A stretch of 64,000 bases of DNA from Nepenthes gracilis (taxonomy: Eukaryota; Streptophyta; Magnoliopsida; Caryophyllales; Nepenthaceae). Location of the stretch: contig BSYO01000026.1 in assembly GCA_033239525.1 (NCBI GenBank), forward strand, positions 4,712,001 through 4,776,000, in the 5' to 3' direction. Position numbers and translations under genes: made by a program. The notes beneath the pieces are model-generated. The model saw only the letters and a program-made list of their open reading frames with translations. It was not told the origin of the DNA and did no database searches. Shown here one piece after another: positions 1 through 11,265 of the stretch. Each line of letters starts with the position of its first letter. Position 1 is the stretch's first letter.

Positions 1-1640
1 TGGACCATCTGATGGCTCTACTATAGACAACATAAGGCCAGGCACATTTGTTGCTAGATTAAATATTTAGTCAATTTTTTTTCTCATTTTGTATTAAAAG
101 AGGTGGTGGTGCACAGATTCTTTCAAAAACTTTAAAAACACATTACGGAAAGGGAGATGGAGGAAACAATGTCTGTTTAAGTTCTAGAGTTTGTCTTTGA
201 TAGCCAATTCGAGAATGAAGGCATGAGAGGGGTGATAGTTAGGGCCTCAAACTAAGGAGGCCCAAGAGACCTTTGAACTTACTAGGTGAAAAATTTTCTA
301 AGACAAGTGGACATAAAAGAGATCACTAGGCTTAAAATCCTAACAAACTGAGCCTGCAAAGGATGAGAAGGGGTCATAGGAAGGCCTTGTACTGATAAAG
401 GATTCCATTGCAAAAAGAATGAGAGATGACCATCTCTAATAATTTTTTGAGATAACAGTATCAATTTTTATGTAGTGGTGAATGCCTATACAAAGGGTGA
501 TATGATCAGAAAAAGCATCTAGTGGATGCCAAAAATCTAACCACAAAAAAAAGATATATGTTCCACTACCTATAATATGGCACACTAGAGCATAGCCAGT
601 CCTGAATGGCTACGCTTAATAGGCAGTTGTGTTGCATATTAGCGCATTTTGTCTAAAATGTCTACAGTTGATAAGTGGTTATGTTGCACATGAGTGTATT
701 TATATCAGAATGTTTGTATCTAATATGTGCTCATGTGTTGCTCAGGTGTTGCCTTATGCTTGCCTTTGTGCATAAACAGCGCATGAGCGTTGGAGTGCAT
801 CCTTTTTTTTAAAAGGCAAAATCATTGATCTAATTTTAACATTTTCTACAAATACCTATCTTCTCTTCATAGAATGGTGATAGAAAATTGGATGCAAACT
901 CTTTAGGATTTATTATTTAAAGTAAAAAGAGATTTGTTATGAGAGAAAATTAAATTATTCTCTTGAGATAAAATAGTCAATATTTTTTTATCCAACCTTT
1001 TCCTTAATTACACATTAACAGCTTGCAAAACTTTATTATGGCATTGGTAGTATGGATACTAGATTCTAATAGTGCATGGAGATTCTCTAGCAAATGAATT
1101 AAATTCAATAAGAAGATCAAAAGCTCTCTGGTTTCAGTGATTTGTGCAAATTTGATAAATTTCTTGGTAGGAGTAACGAGTTGGGAGTAAATTAGTGAAG
1201 ACTTAATTTGTCTATTTCACACCGATTGTAAGTTAACTTTTGTACTACGTGGATTTCATTGAGAGAAGTTTAATAGGTTTTACTAAAAAACTAATTAGTT
1301 TTTGAGATTTTTATTTGTCACAAAAATCTATGCATTATATTTCTCTATTATCTCAAATTTAGTTTAATTATATATATTTATTCAAAATTATTTTTTATTT
1401 ATTTTTAAAAGTAAATGTACTTTAAGTGTATCATATATTAATATATCTTTTATTTCTACTATTTATAAAGGGTATAAACAAATCGTGATTAGGAGTCTCT
1501 AGTCCTTGGAATATGGTAAGATTCTTAAATTTGGCATAATTTTATCAAAATTGGCTTTGACATAGTATTAATAATTATTTATATGATAAGATTATTAAAT
1601 TTGAGCAATATAACCATAAAATCATAATAAATTTATGCTT
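1..1640. other. AT-rich intergenic sequence, no gene seen
   Basis: No open frame here resembles a known protein and no splice-consistent exon pair was found. Around 590-800 the text becomes richer in GTG/TGC words (repeated TTGTGTTGC and GCGCATGAGCG type words), similar in style to the promoter part of LTRs elsewhere in the window. It may be an eroded LTR remnant, but no boundary or partner copy is visible. Confidence 0.5.
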
Positions 1641-2811
1641 TTGAATTCTACTTACTTATTGTTGCGTCCTAGGTCATCAATTATCCTACGGATTATGGAG
1701 CTTTCGGATTTCTCGTCTTTTAGAGGTGGTCGCGGGCGGCTCCGGTCTCTGTCTTTGTTAACTTGGGACCTACACAACACAACAAACAAATAGAAGGTTA
1801 GAGGTTCGGCAAATTTCTCCCATCGATAACACTTTGACGCTTGCACGCTTAAAGGTGCACGGAATATGCTGTGAATGCGTAGGGAGTGCGTTAATGCAGG
1901 AATGGGAGATTGGTGAGCGGGTAGTGGGAGGTATGGCTCTTAGAATACATCGCAGCGAGTGGCTAACTGTAATGGCTTGTAGTAGGTGAGAGCTGGCTTT
2001 GCTTTTGAGAGATGGTTCTTGAAAGAGCGTATGTCTCAATGCCAGGCTCTATTTTTCTTGGAGGTGGATTGATCAATCGATCCTCCCTTTTCTGTGAGCG
2101 AAGAGGGAATTTATGGCTCTTCCGTCTGAAGCTCTTGGCGCGAGAATCCCTCATGCAGGGATTTGTTGGCCGCTCATTGTTGACGGCGATTGCCAGTGTG
2201 TCAGTTGTCGCCTTGATGTTGTAGGTGGACCGCCGAGCGTCGCAAGTCACGCTTGGTCTACCTTTCGCGTTGGGATTGGCCGGAGAACTGTGGGCAGTGG
2301 CACCAACTACGGCTGGCAGTGCTGACCCTCTCTAATTGGCTTATTTTATTTACGCCACCACTATCATTTGACAGCTGCATTAATGGGTTACAGGCGACAT
2401 CTATTGGTTATGAGTACAGGCCGCCCGATAGGCTGTTCTGGGTTATTGGGCTTGATTTGCCGTTTAGGCCATTGCTACTCAGGTTGGGCTTGGAATTTCC
2501 TTGGACCTTCATATTGGACACAACATTAGCCCCCCATGTCTGGGCCGACTTGTTGTCGCGGTTTCGCATGTCCTTTTGGGTTCTATTCGCGGTCACTCGG
2601 TTTCCCTTAAGATGTGCCAATATTCGTCGTCTTCCAACTTCGTGTCTTCCCTAGGCGGTTGTGCAGGCTTTTCTGGCACCATGGTGATTCGATGCCTAGG
2701 ATGGAAGGATTCACACGCCCGAGGCTGCCCTGGACTAGATGCTTTTCCTTCTTCGTGAAAGACGGTCATTGGTGTGCATGCCAAATTAACTTGTAGTAGG
2801 GTGCCGGCTTG

Positions 2812-2822
2812 CCTATAAATAG
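2812..2822 (+). promoter_or_regulatory. TATA-like box of an antisense unit in the Tat 3' region
   Basis: CCTATAAATAGG is a strong plant TATA consensus in GC-rich surroundings. It reads opposite to the Tat pol genes. Downstream sequence (about 2880-3125) can be read into a short open segment, is then cut by the nested element, and resumes at 11266. Confidence 0.5.
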
Positions 2823-2879
2823 GAAGTACCTTCAACCGGCGTGGATCATCCCTTGGCTGTTTTTCGTCGGAGCAAGGCG

Positions 2880-3125
2880 AAGGCCTTGATTCGTCCTACC
2901 TTTGGTGGGAGCGTGCGAAGGAATCGGATGGACTAGCTAAAGATTCAAAGCTCCTGCTGAAGACTGTTCTCATGCCCACACCGTGGGTGGTTTCTCCTAT
3001 TAACGAGGATGGCTCGACCACTCTGCTGCTATCGCGTATCATTCCCCAGGCTACGGTGGTCTGTGGTGTGTAGGAGGATCTTTGCGAAACTATCATAAGG
3101 CATTTTGCCTCCCGTGTAGTGCGTC
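2880..3125 (+). pseudogene. 5' part of an antisense unit, interrupted by the nested gypsy element
   Basis: Downstream of the TATA-like box at 2814 a plus-strand frame reads through residues such as LLLKTVLMPTPWVVSPINED (about 2950-3010) before stops appear. No protein family was recognised. The unit is separated from its continuation at 11266 by 8.1 kb of retrotransposon, with GCGTC repeated on both sides. The downstream part ends near an AATAAA at 11611. Whether this was ever a coding gene rather than a transcribed leader is unknown. Confidence 0.3.
3121..3125. repeat. Target-site duplication GCGTC (left)
   Basis: The five bases immediately before the LTR start TGTAATATTT are GCGTC. The same five bases follow the right LTR end at 11261-11265. 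A 5-bp duplication is what Ty3/gypsy integrases make. Confidence 0.9.
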
Positions 3126-5487
3126 TGTAATATTTCGAATTCCGTCTAAATTATTTTAATATTTATTATAATTTTGGATTTTTCGTAGGTGGAGAAGGAG
3201 GAGAAGGGAGAGGAGAGAGAGATTGGTGGCGACGATGGTGGTCGTGGGTGAGGCCGCAGTGGTCACTAGCTGAGGTAGCCGCGGCAGTGTGGTAGCCATG
3301 CGTAGAGGAGAGAGGAAGGGCATCACAATGGCGCGCGTGAGGTAGGAGGGAGAAAGGCACAAATTGGGTATTTCGAGACATCATTTCTTCAAATCTGTAG
3401 AGTATAAACTCAAGCCAAGTATCCTCTAATTCTATTCTTGGTCTGATTTAATTTTTGATATATTTTGACCACTGTGGGAGATTTTACTAACATGTATGTA
3501 TTTTTATATACCCTAAATTTATAAATTATGTACATACATGTATGTTTTACTAATTATACGATAATTTTACACTGATATTTATAATTTGGAGGGTATTCAA
3601 ACACCCAAATAGTATATATATGTACATTTGTGTGTCCATATATTGTGGAAAGAAGGTTGATAAAGACCTTGCATTGATTTGTGCATGTTGCCGAGGTAAA
3701 ACTTGAGGGTTATACATAAAGTCATGGGTGGTAAAATATAGTAGCAAGTTCTTCATTTATGGGAGATGGATTACATGGATAAGCTGGCTTAAATAGTAGC
3801 CAAATCACTATGGGACCATGGTGGTCCGAGACCCGATGGATCGCGATTATATGGGATCCGAGGATATGTGGTTTGGCCCACATATGGATTAGGAATATCA
3901 CGATTTATCCAAACGTATTTTGTACCGGTCTTCTCTCCCGATTGGGAGGCTTTGTCCCGAGGGGGATGTATATAATTTGGCTATTGCTATGCGATATCTC
4001 TATCAAAAGAAGGTTGATATGTTTAGTATTTTATCCCTTAAATTAGTGGCATTGATATACTTGTAGGAGTTTTTTTGTGTATTTAAATGAGAAAAACCAT
4101 CGTATGGTCGGAAGAAATTGATGAGAGATATTAAAAATTAATATATTATTGTTATGTTCAATATATATAAGTAAAACTTGAGGTTATATTTGTCTTGATT
4201 CAAAGTCGCGGGGGTAAAATATAAGTAAGCAAGTTCTTAATTTATAAGGGGAGATCAGAGTACATGGATAGCCTGAATAAATTTTACAAATTCTTTTAAA
4301 CAAAACAAAGCTCCCAAAGTTGGTTTCAACTTCAAATCGAGTGAGCTTATCGATATACTTTACTCACTTTGCTCCCAAAAGCCTCAATGGCAAACTTTCA
4401 AAACCGAATGAGGGTAACCTTAAATTCAAGTTGGTATTATTAGTCTTTTATTCTTTTCATCTTGTCGATTTATTAACATTGTTTTATCATTTTTACATGT
4501 ATTTGGGTGGATTGTGATTTGAATGCCGTGGTTTGGCCCACATATGGATGATAGAATATTGGCTCGTGTTCTAATGACCAATCATCATAAATCAAAGTAT
4601 AAATATGTGATAAATTTTCATGTTCATGTATACATATTTTGATTTATATTTTAGTTCAATGCAAGTGGTCAAAATTCTTTTTAGTTCTTTTTACCGTAGT
4701 TCTCGATTTCTTATCAAAACCGGATTGTGAGATTTATATTTGATATAGCCTATGATATTTGATCGGATTGTTATTTATTATGATTATGTTAAAATGGACT
4801 ATTTAAGTTCTAAAATCATCTCATTTTATTTCAAAATAAGCTCTTTCCGGAGTGTGTTTTGTTTTAAATCAGTTCATAATCTCCACCGAGTTTACTTTCC
4901 TATAAAATCGAAGTTCAATATCAAGTTCTTTTCCAATAAAAGAATGAGAATTTTACGGACATTGTATTTTATTTTACGTGATTGCTATGCGATATATCTA
5001 TTTCTAATTTACGTGTATTGTTTTATACGATGATGGTACCTGTTGAGCTTTAAACTCACGTTTTTATATTTTATCCCTCCAGATTAGTGGCATGGATATA
5101 CTTGTAGGAGTTTGGACGTGATCTGACTCGGATATCTCTATCGGTGAGCGGAGATATTATGTTGAGTATATTTTTGATCTCGAGAATATTTTATGGTTAT
5201 TATTTATGGTCGGATGATGACCCCGATCATTGTATGAGAGATATTGGAGTTATAGAATTATGGTGATGAGTTATTGTTATGTTCAATACCTCCATTGCGA
5301 TTGTGGATAGTAGGTCGTATATTATATTTGTCTTGATTCATATCCGATGAGATCTTGTACGGGTTTTATCATATGGGGTCCTATTTATGTATGATTGTCA
5401 TATTCGGGTTGAGTTTTTATGGTTGATGGAAACATTATTATGGATTTTAATTTTGACATGCGTATATTGTATTCTTGGGTCGTGACA
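3126..5487 (+). repeat. 5' LTR of the nested gypsy element (2362 bp, internally rearranged)
   Basis: Starts TGTAATATTTCG and ends GGGTCGTGACA. A purine-rich leader (about 3188-3235) precedes a GC-rich stretch, as in the 3' LTR. It is 456 bp longer than the 3' LTR because a central segment occurs twice: text around 3695-3800 (AAAACTTGAGG ... GGGAGATGGA) returns at 4165-4290, and GTGGTTTGGCCCACATATGG occurs near 3869 and again near 4529. The 3' LTR has each of these once, near 10160-10285 and 10412. Confidence 0.88.
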
Positions 5488-5491
5488 GAGG

Positions 5492-5502
5492 TAGTATCAA
5501 AG
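5492..5502 (+). other. Primer-binding site, initiator Met tRNA type, degenerate
   Basis: Four bases after the LTR end is TAGTATCAAAG, which differs at two positions from TGGTATCAGAG, the complement of the initiator methionine tRNA 3' end used by many plant Ty3/gypsy elements. Confidence 0.7.
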
Positions 5503-6180
5503 AAAAGGTCGTAAGGAGAGGTATTTTTGGATAATCTTGGGCGAGAAATTGATTGAATATTTAGCGCAATAGATGCTGCCTATGGTAAAGAATGAAAGTT
5601 TGAGTTGTAAATATTTGAATTCAACATGGGAAGTCGATTAATTGGCTATGATGAGTCGCATGAGCGACGTAATGGGTGATTTGAATTAGCAGCCGGATGA
5701 GAATTTGGTTTCTATGTGAAGGATGATCTATTAGGGGTAAGATGGAGCGCCCTTTGAATTATTATAAGTGAGCCAGTTTGAAAGATTTTTAGGATTTTTG
5801 ATTCAATTAAGGCTTAAATTGAGTTTCAGAAAGTAGAGGAAGTGTTTGAGATTTTTGATAGTTCGGATGAAGTTTGATTTACTGTCCATAAGTTGGAGAG
5901 TGAGGCAAACCAGTGATGGACTTCTCAGTGCTGCATTCCACTTCTTATGATGTTTGGTGGAGGTAATTTTTGAAAGTCACTCGCCGTTTGGCATTTGAGA
6001 TAGTGGTTGATGAATTTAGTTAGTGAAGGCACGGAAATAAGTATGTGGCCTTTGAGCTTATATGTAAATGTTTTATACTTTTCTAATTTCTCAAATGCGC
6101 TCTGAGAATGTTTACCATTGATGGGAAAACCTTTGATCTGTTAAGATTATAGACTCGATATTTGGTCTGGGTTTATAGAT
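5503..6180 (+). pseudogene. Decayed gag region
   Basis: By position between primer site and protease this should be gag. The only recognisable trace is near 5885-5920, where a frame reads VHKLESEAN followed by a stop and W, resembling the LEGEAxxWW motif of the retrotransposon gag domain. No intact zinc knuckle was found. Stops occur in all frames. Confidence 0.4.
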
Positions 6181-6204
6181 ATTAATGATTGACTTGATTT
6201 TATT

Positions 6205-6290
6205 TGATGAATCGGACTTTGATGTGATATTAGGAGTGACTTGGTTGGCGAGTCGTCATACTAGTATGGATTGTGAATTTTAAGTTGAGG
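6205..6290 (+). pseudogene. Retroviral-type aspartic protease remnant (C-terminal part)
   Basis: The frame reads ESDFDVILGVTWLASRHTSM DC, close to the FDVILGMDWL..H.A.IDC block that closes the protease domain of plant Ty3/gypsy polyproteins. The catalytic DTGA/DSGA motif upstream could not be found. The frame stops immediately afterwards. Confidence 0.75.
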
Positions 6291-6569
6291 AAGAGTCAAT
6301 CGAGAGGCGATGAAATTAATATCATTGTGCCTACAAGTTAATTGATGAGAATGTGTGCCGAGTTTAGTTGGCATATGTGGCCACATTTGGAAGTCATTTT
6401 GTGGTCATTAAGCATTTTTGATTGTATGGTAATTCGAGGCTATTTCTTATAGGAGATGATTAGCCTGAATTATCTTTTGATCGGTAGTTGAGGTTGTGTT
6501 AGGAGTGACATCAATTTTGAGGACCCCACATAGAATCATGGAGGTATCAGTAGGGTGTTTTACCGTGAG

Positions 6570-7075
6570 GTGCTTCAGTGCCTTTGGATGAGTTAGATGA
6601 ATCGATGAGATTATCTATGAATTATTAAAAATTTAATTCGTTTAGAAAATAAATTATTTGATAAACGAATGTTGGAAATTGATAGGTGATTTGTTTGATC
6701 AATGATTAGGACTCAATAATTTCTAAAATCGATTTGTATTCGGAGTATTGTTAATTATAATGATCGGGAGAATATGCCTGAGATAACCTTCAAGATCAAG
6801 GTACGGTCATTGTGAACTTCGGTGGTAGTTTGGGTTTGTGATTGTGTTGGCATTTTTTTATGGGTTTTTGAATCGGATCTTTCGGCCATATTTGAGTCTA
6901 TTTGTGATGGATTTATTAATGATATTTTTATTTATTCGAGAGAATTTATGTGGAGTATGACGTTCGTTTGAGGACTGTGTCATAGCTGTGAAGGGTAGTT
7001 TGCGATTTGCCCAATTGAGGAAATGTGAGTTTGGTAGGAAGTAGGGTTATTTTGGGCATGTTGTTTCTTCAATGG
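6570..7075 (+). pseudogene. Reverse transcriptase remnant of the nested gypsy element
   Basis: The pieces follow family order: a PLDELDES segment like the PxELxELK start of the domain (about 6585); ITFKIKV near 6781, like TAFRTRYGHYEF; then FINDIFIYSRE near 6910, the degenerate form of F(V/I)DDILIYS. The first catalytic Asp of the DD pair is replaced by Asn. Stops and frameshifts separate the blocks, so the enzyme cannot be made. Confidence 0.8.
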
Positions 7076-7359
7076 CATGTTTATAGATTTGCAGAAGATT
7101 GAAGCGGTGGCCGGTTGGGAAATGCCATCGTTCGTTGCGAAGATGCGCAATTTCTTGGGTCTGCTAAATTTGTTAAGTGATTTGTTGATGATTCTTCGAG
7201 AATTATAGCGTCTATGGGATGTTTAACTTTGAAGCAATTGGTGTTTATTGGGATAGTAATTGTGAGGAAAGCTTTCAAGAAATGAAAGGGCAGATTATCG
7301 ACAAAGTTGATTTGGTTGATCCTCGATGAATCAAGTTAATCAGTGTTACGTTGTGATGA

Positions 7360-7660
7360 TTCTGAGAAAGATTTGAGGTTGTGTTCTGATGCAGCTTATT
7401 CGAGTAGTAGTGGCCTATGGGTTACGGCTGTTGAAAGTCTATGATCAAGGTTACTCCATTTATGACTTGGAGTTAGCAGTTGAGGTCTTTATTTTGAGGA
7501 TTTAGAAATGTTATTTGTATGGAGATAGTTGTGGCTCAATTTAATTATAGAGATTTGAAGAAATTATTTTAGAAAAAGGAGTTAATCATGTGGTAATGTA
7601 AGCAGGTGGATCGCATAAGGGCTATTATTAGCGATATTTTGGGTCGGAAGCCTTCAGATT
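7360..7660 (+). pseudogene. RNase H remnant of the nested gypsy element
   Basis: The frame reads LCSDAAYSSSGLW near 7380, like the YSDAS..GLG block, then YDLELAVEVFILRI, a stop and KCYLYGD (about 7456-7530), matching the [24 protein letters not shown] block of plant chromoviruses. It then reads FKKLF, a stop and KKEL, and a degenerate ISDILGRKPSDL (about 7630-7660) corresponding to VVADALSRK. The family order is clear, but several stops are present. Confidence 0.8.
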
Positions 7661-7689
7661 TGACATGCCATATGTTCATAAGAGAAAGT

Positions 7690-8060
7690 GGAGTATGAGT
7701 AGCTTCCATGAATTTTGTTTTTGGATTGCTAAGGACGGCTAGAAATATGGACGCAGTATGGGTAATTGTGGATTGGCTGTTGATGTTGGCTCATTTATTG
7801 CCAATTCGAGTGATGTATTTGAATGAAAAGTTGGTTTGTCGATATGCTAACGAGATAATGAGGTTGTAGGATATTCCAATCTCAAGGTTTCAATTATGAT
7901 CTGATATTGTGCTGAATTTCGGTGCAGGTTTGTATGAGAAATTGAGCTCCTGATTGAAATTTATTATAGCGATAACTCATAGTTAGGTGATCAATCAGAG
8001 TAGTACAGTAGAAGCATGTGGGTCCATAACTTTTGGTTATAAGATTCGATATGGATTCTT
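7690..8060 (+). pseudogene. Integrase core remnant, copy 1
   Basis: Reads DAVWVIVDWLLMLAHLLPIR (about 7758-7817), the degenerate form of DAIWVVVDRLTKSAHFLPV that contains the first catalytic Asp of the Ty3/gypsy integrase core. The N-terminal zinc-finger part expected between RNase H and here is missing; only about 30 bp separate the two blocks, so a deletion has removed it. A second, similar copy starts about 910 bp downstream. Confidence 0.75.
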
Positions 8061-8599
8061 AGATAGAGAATCTGATTTGAAATCCGGTTTGAGGACATTG
8101 ATTAGATGGAGGTTTTTGTTGAGTCCTGCGATTTTGGAGAAATAGCAGCTTCGATTGGATCAGTCTAAAATCTCATGGGATAGAAGGAGATTTTTGCTGA
8201 TAAGTGGTAGGTAGGTGGATCCATTCTCCATCTATGTGTTTGCTGTTCAGGATCAGAGTTTCATTAGGAGTTTGTGCAGCAATGTCTTCTATCTTCGTTT
8301 TGAGCAGTTAGGCTATAGAGTTATTTGCGAATAATCCCCACCAGGAGTGGGCTCTGAATGAAGCTCCTTTTGTAGAAGAAGCTTTTGTGAAGATCAAAAG
8401 TGAAGTTCTTTTTGTTCCAGCGGTCATGAAGCTGGACATGATCAAGTAGAGTATCGATTGATGGATGAAAGCCCAGAGAGCAATTGAAGGTGTCAACAGC
8501 TTTTGTGGAGTTAGATTGATCTAAGTTCGTAAGGAACGTCGAAGATTCTCCTCATAGCGGAGTCGCGAGCTGATCATATGTCTCGTGTCTAAATTAAGA

Positions 8600-8880
8600 A
8601 GCCAAGAAGAAGAAGCCTTCGAGATTTTGTTTTTAGTTTGCTTTAGACGGCGATGAATTTGGTCCCATCTTGGATGACGATGGATAAGTTGATGAAGTCG
8701 GCTCGTTACTTGCTAATCAGAACGTCATTCTCGAGTTTGGCCGTCAACACATTATCAAGATGAGAAGATTGCAAGGTATACTAATTTTGAGGCCTTTGAT
8801 TGCGATTGGAAGCAGATGATCGATTAGAGTTGTGCAGTGGAAGCGTGCGGATTCACGGTTATCGGTCAAAGGATTTGATT
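8600..8880 (+). pseudogene. Integrase core remnant, copy 2 (tandem duplicate)
   Basis: GATTTTGTTTTTAGTTTGCT near 8625 parallels AATTTTGTTTTTGGATTGCT near 7710. The frame then gives MDKLMKSARYLLIRTSFSSL, again matching the VDRLTKSAHFLPIR..FSLE block. The following text GTGCAGTGGAAGCGTGCGG (8833) parallels GTACAGTAGAAGCATGTGG (8004). Two copies of the same domain lie in one internal region. Confidence 0.65.
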
Positions 8881-9079
8881 TGAGAATTGAAGCAAGTAAT
8901 CATATTTGCAGCCTAATTGGATGATCGAGAAGAGTGCTAAGATGTTTTTGAAAACATCTTGAAGAGAAGAATTTTAAGTTTCGGGAGCAAAAGATAGATT
9001 GAGGTTGAGGTTCGATAGACCTTTTGAGGTTTCGCAACGAATTGGAGAGGTGGCCAATAGATTGGTGTTATCCGAGTTT

Positions 9080-9340
9080 GATGAAATCTCAATGATGTGT
9101 TTTGTGTATGTATGTTAAGAGGAATATGGGTTGATCCTTGGCATGTGATCGAGCATGAATTGTTGCTGAATTTGAGAAGTTATTTTATGTTTGGATTTTG
9201 ATTCCGATATTGGGATAGAAAGATTAAGTGTTGAGGATCAGATTTTTTTGGAGGAATCTTTTGATTAAGGTTAAATTCGAAAGAATTATTCTTATTTGTT
9301 CAAGGATTGATGTGCATAAATTTCGATGATAAAATTTTTA
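9080..9340 (+). pseudogene. Integrase C-terminal / 3' pol remnant
   Basis: A frame reads YVKRNMG with a following stop near 9107-9130 and an EFEKLFYV-like run, comparable with the VSMLRKYV.DP.HV...EPL end of chromovirus integrases. It lies just upstream of the purine tract, as expected for the pol 3' end. Confidence 0.5.
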
Positions 9341-9341
9341 T

Positions 9342-9354
9342 AAGGAGAGGAAAG
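9342..9354 (+). other. Polypurine tract
   Basis: AAGGAGAGGAAAG directly abuts the LTR start TGTAATATTT. This is the expected priming site for plus-strand DNA synthesis. Confidence 0.85.
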
Positions 9355-11260
9355 TGTAATATTTTGGATCCTGTTTGAATTATTTTAATATTTATTATTA
9401 TTTTGGGTTTTTCGCAGGTGGAGAAGGAGGAGAAGGGAGAGGAGAGGGAGATCGGTGGGGACGATGGTGGTCGCGGGTGAGGCCGCAGTGAACGTCGGCT
9501 GAGGCGGCGGCGACGGCGTGGTGGCCGTGCGCAGAGGAGAGAGGAAAGGCAATGCGTTGGCGCGCGTGAGGCAGGAGAGTGAAAGGTATAAATTGGGTGC
9601 TTCAGGACATCCTTTCTTTAAATCTGCAGAGTATAAACTTGAGACAAGTATTCTCTAACCCTATTCTTGATCTGATTTAATTTTTGATATATTTTGACCA
9701 CTGTGGGAGATTTTACTAACGTGTATGTATTTTTATATACCCCAAATTTATAAATTATATACATGCGTGTATGTTTTACTGGTCATGAGGTAATTTTACA
9801 CTGGTATTTATAATTTGGAGGGTTTTTGGACATCCAGATAGTATATATATGTATATTTGTGTATCCGTATATTATGAAACCATGAACTAGGCCTTGCATT
9901 GATCATGCATCCTGCCGGGGGAGAGGTCACTACGGGACCATGGTGGTCCGAGACCCGATGGGTCGTTATATGTGATCCGAAGCATGAGTTATTTGTACTG
10001 CTCCCTATAGGGAGGCTTAGTCCCGATGGTGACGTATTTGATTTGGCTACTTCTGCCGGAAGGAAGGTTTAAATGTTTAGTAGTTGGCCTGCCCCACTGT
10101 GTATTTAAATAAGAACCATCGTAAGAAATTGATAAAAAATAAATATATTCGGATGTCCTAATATATAACTAAAACTTGAGACTACACCCAAAGTCATAGG
10201 TGGTAAAATATAGTGAGCAAGTTCCTAATCTATGGGAGATAGAGTACATAGATAGCCTTGAGCTGCTAGCTTAAATCGTAGCCGATATAACCGTGGAAAC
10301 CGAATGAGGGGAACCCTTCCTCAAGTCGGTATTATTGGTCTTTGGTTCTCGATTTTGTGCATGCTTTATATTCCTGAATGTATTTGGGTGGACTGTGATT
10401 TGAGATACATAGTTTGGCCCACGGATGGACGATAGGAATGTCTCGTACGTATAAATATGTGATAAATCCGAAACGTATTTTGATTTATGTTTTAGTTTTG
10501 ACGGTCTTCTCTCGATTTCTATATTATGAGATTTAGATCCAAATGATGGTATGTGTTCCATAAAGATGTGGTGACTGTTGCGATTATGTAATGTGACATC
10601 GGATCATATGATATGATATCGTCTGTGAAATTTGGCCGAATCGTTTTTATTACGATTATGTCTCGGAGGGACTGTTTGATACGGACGATGATTTAGTACG
10701 AGACATCTCCTCAATTTTTAGGGATTTCACGGATATTGTGTTTTTTTTACGTGATTACTATACAATATCCATACTTTTGATTTTACGTGTACTATTTTAT
10801 ATGATGATGGTACTTGCTGAGCTCTAAACTCACGTTTTCATATTTTATCCCCCTTGATTAGTGGTATGGATACACTTGTAGGAGTTTGGACGTGATCTAG
10901 CTCGGATATCTCTATTGGTGAGTGGAGATATTATATTGAGTATGTTTTTGATCTCGAGAATATTTTATTGTTATTATTTATGGCTGGATGATGGCCTTGA
11001 TCATTGTGTGAGAAATATTGGAGTTATAATATTATGGTGAGGAGTCATTGTTATGTTCAATACCTTCCTTGCGATTATGGATAGTAGGTCATGTATTATA
11101 TTTGTCCGGATTCATATCTAATGAGATCTTGTGCGGGTTTTTTCATGTCGGGTCCTGTTTGTGTATGACTTCACACCCGGGTTAGATTTTTATGGTTGAT
11201 GGAAACATTATTATAAATTTTAATTTTGACTTGCGTATATTGTATTCTTGGGTCGTAACA
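9355..11260 (+). repeat. 3' LTR of the nested gypsy element (1906 bp)
   Basis: Starts TGTAATATTTTGG and ends GGGTCGTAACA. It aligns with the 5' LTR over its whole length and lacks the central duplication. The purine-rich leader at about 9418-9455 is followed by GACAAGTATTCTC near 9642, the counterpart of CAAGCCAAGTATCC near 3412. Confidence 0.9.
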
Positions 11261-11265
11261 GCGTC
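11261..11265. repeat. Target-site duplication GCGTC (right)
   Basis: Identical to 3121-3125 and immediately after the LTR end. The GC-rich Tat sequence resumes at 11266. Confidence 0.9.

Larger units (their letters stand above)
3126..11260 (+). mobile_element. Complete but dead Ty3/gypsy retrotransposon nested in the Tat element
   Basis: Two direct LTRs (3126-5487 and 9355-11260) start TGTAATATTT and end GTCGTGACA or GTCGTAACA. A primer-binding-like site follows the first LTR and a purine tract precedes the second. The flanks are a perfect GCGTC duplication. The internal region of about 3.87 kb holds gag, protease, RT, RNase H and integrase remnants in that order on the plus strand, all broken by stops and frameshifts. 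The order (integrase last) and motif style fit Ty3/gypsy, probably a chromovirus such as Tekay/Del. Over the first 135 bp the two LTRs differ at about 14 positions, mostly transitions, which suggests an old insertion. Confidence 0.92.

Noticed and set aside
282..464. 60-codon minus-strand frame resembling LINE text at first glance (RDGHLSFFLQWNPL)
   Set aside because: No neighbouring LINE blocks in order and no second motif; too short to support.
1963..2250. 95-codon minus-strand frame in the Tat 3' region
   Set aside because: It overlaps other equally long frames on both strands in GC-rich DNA and shows no family motif. It is best read as LTR or UTR of the Tat element.
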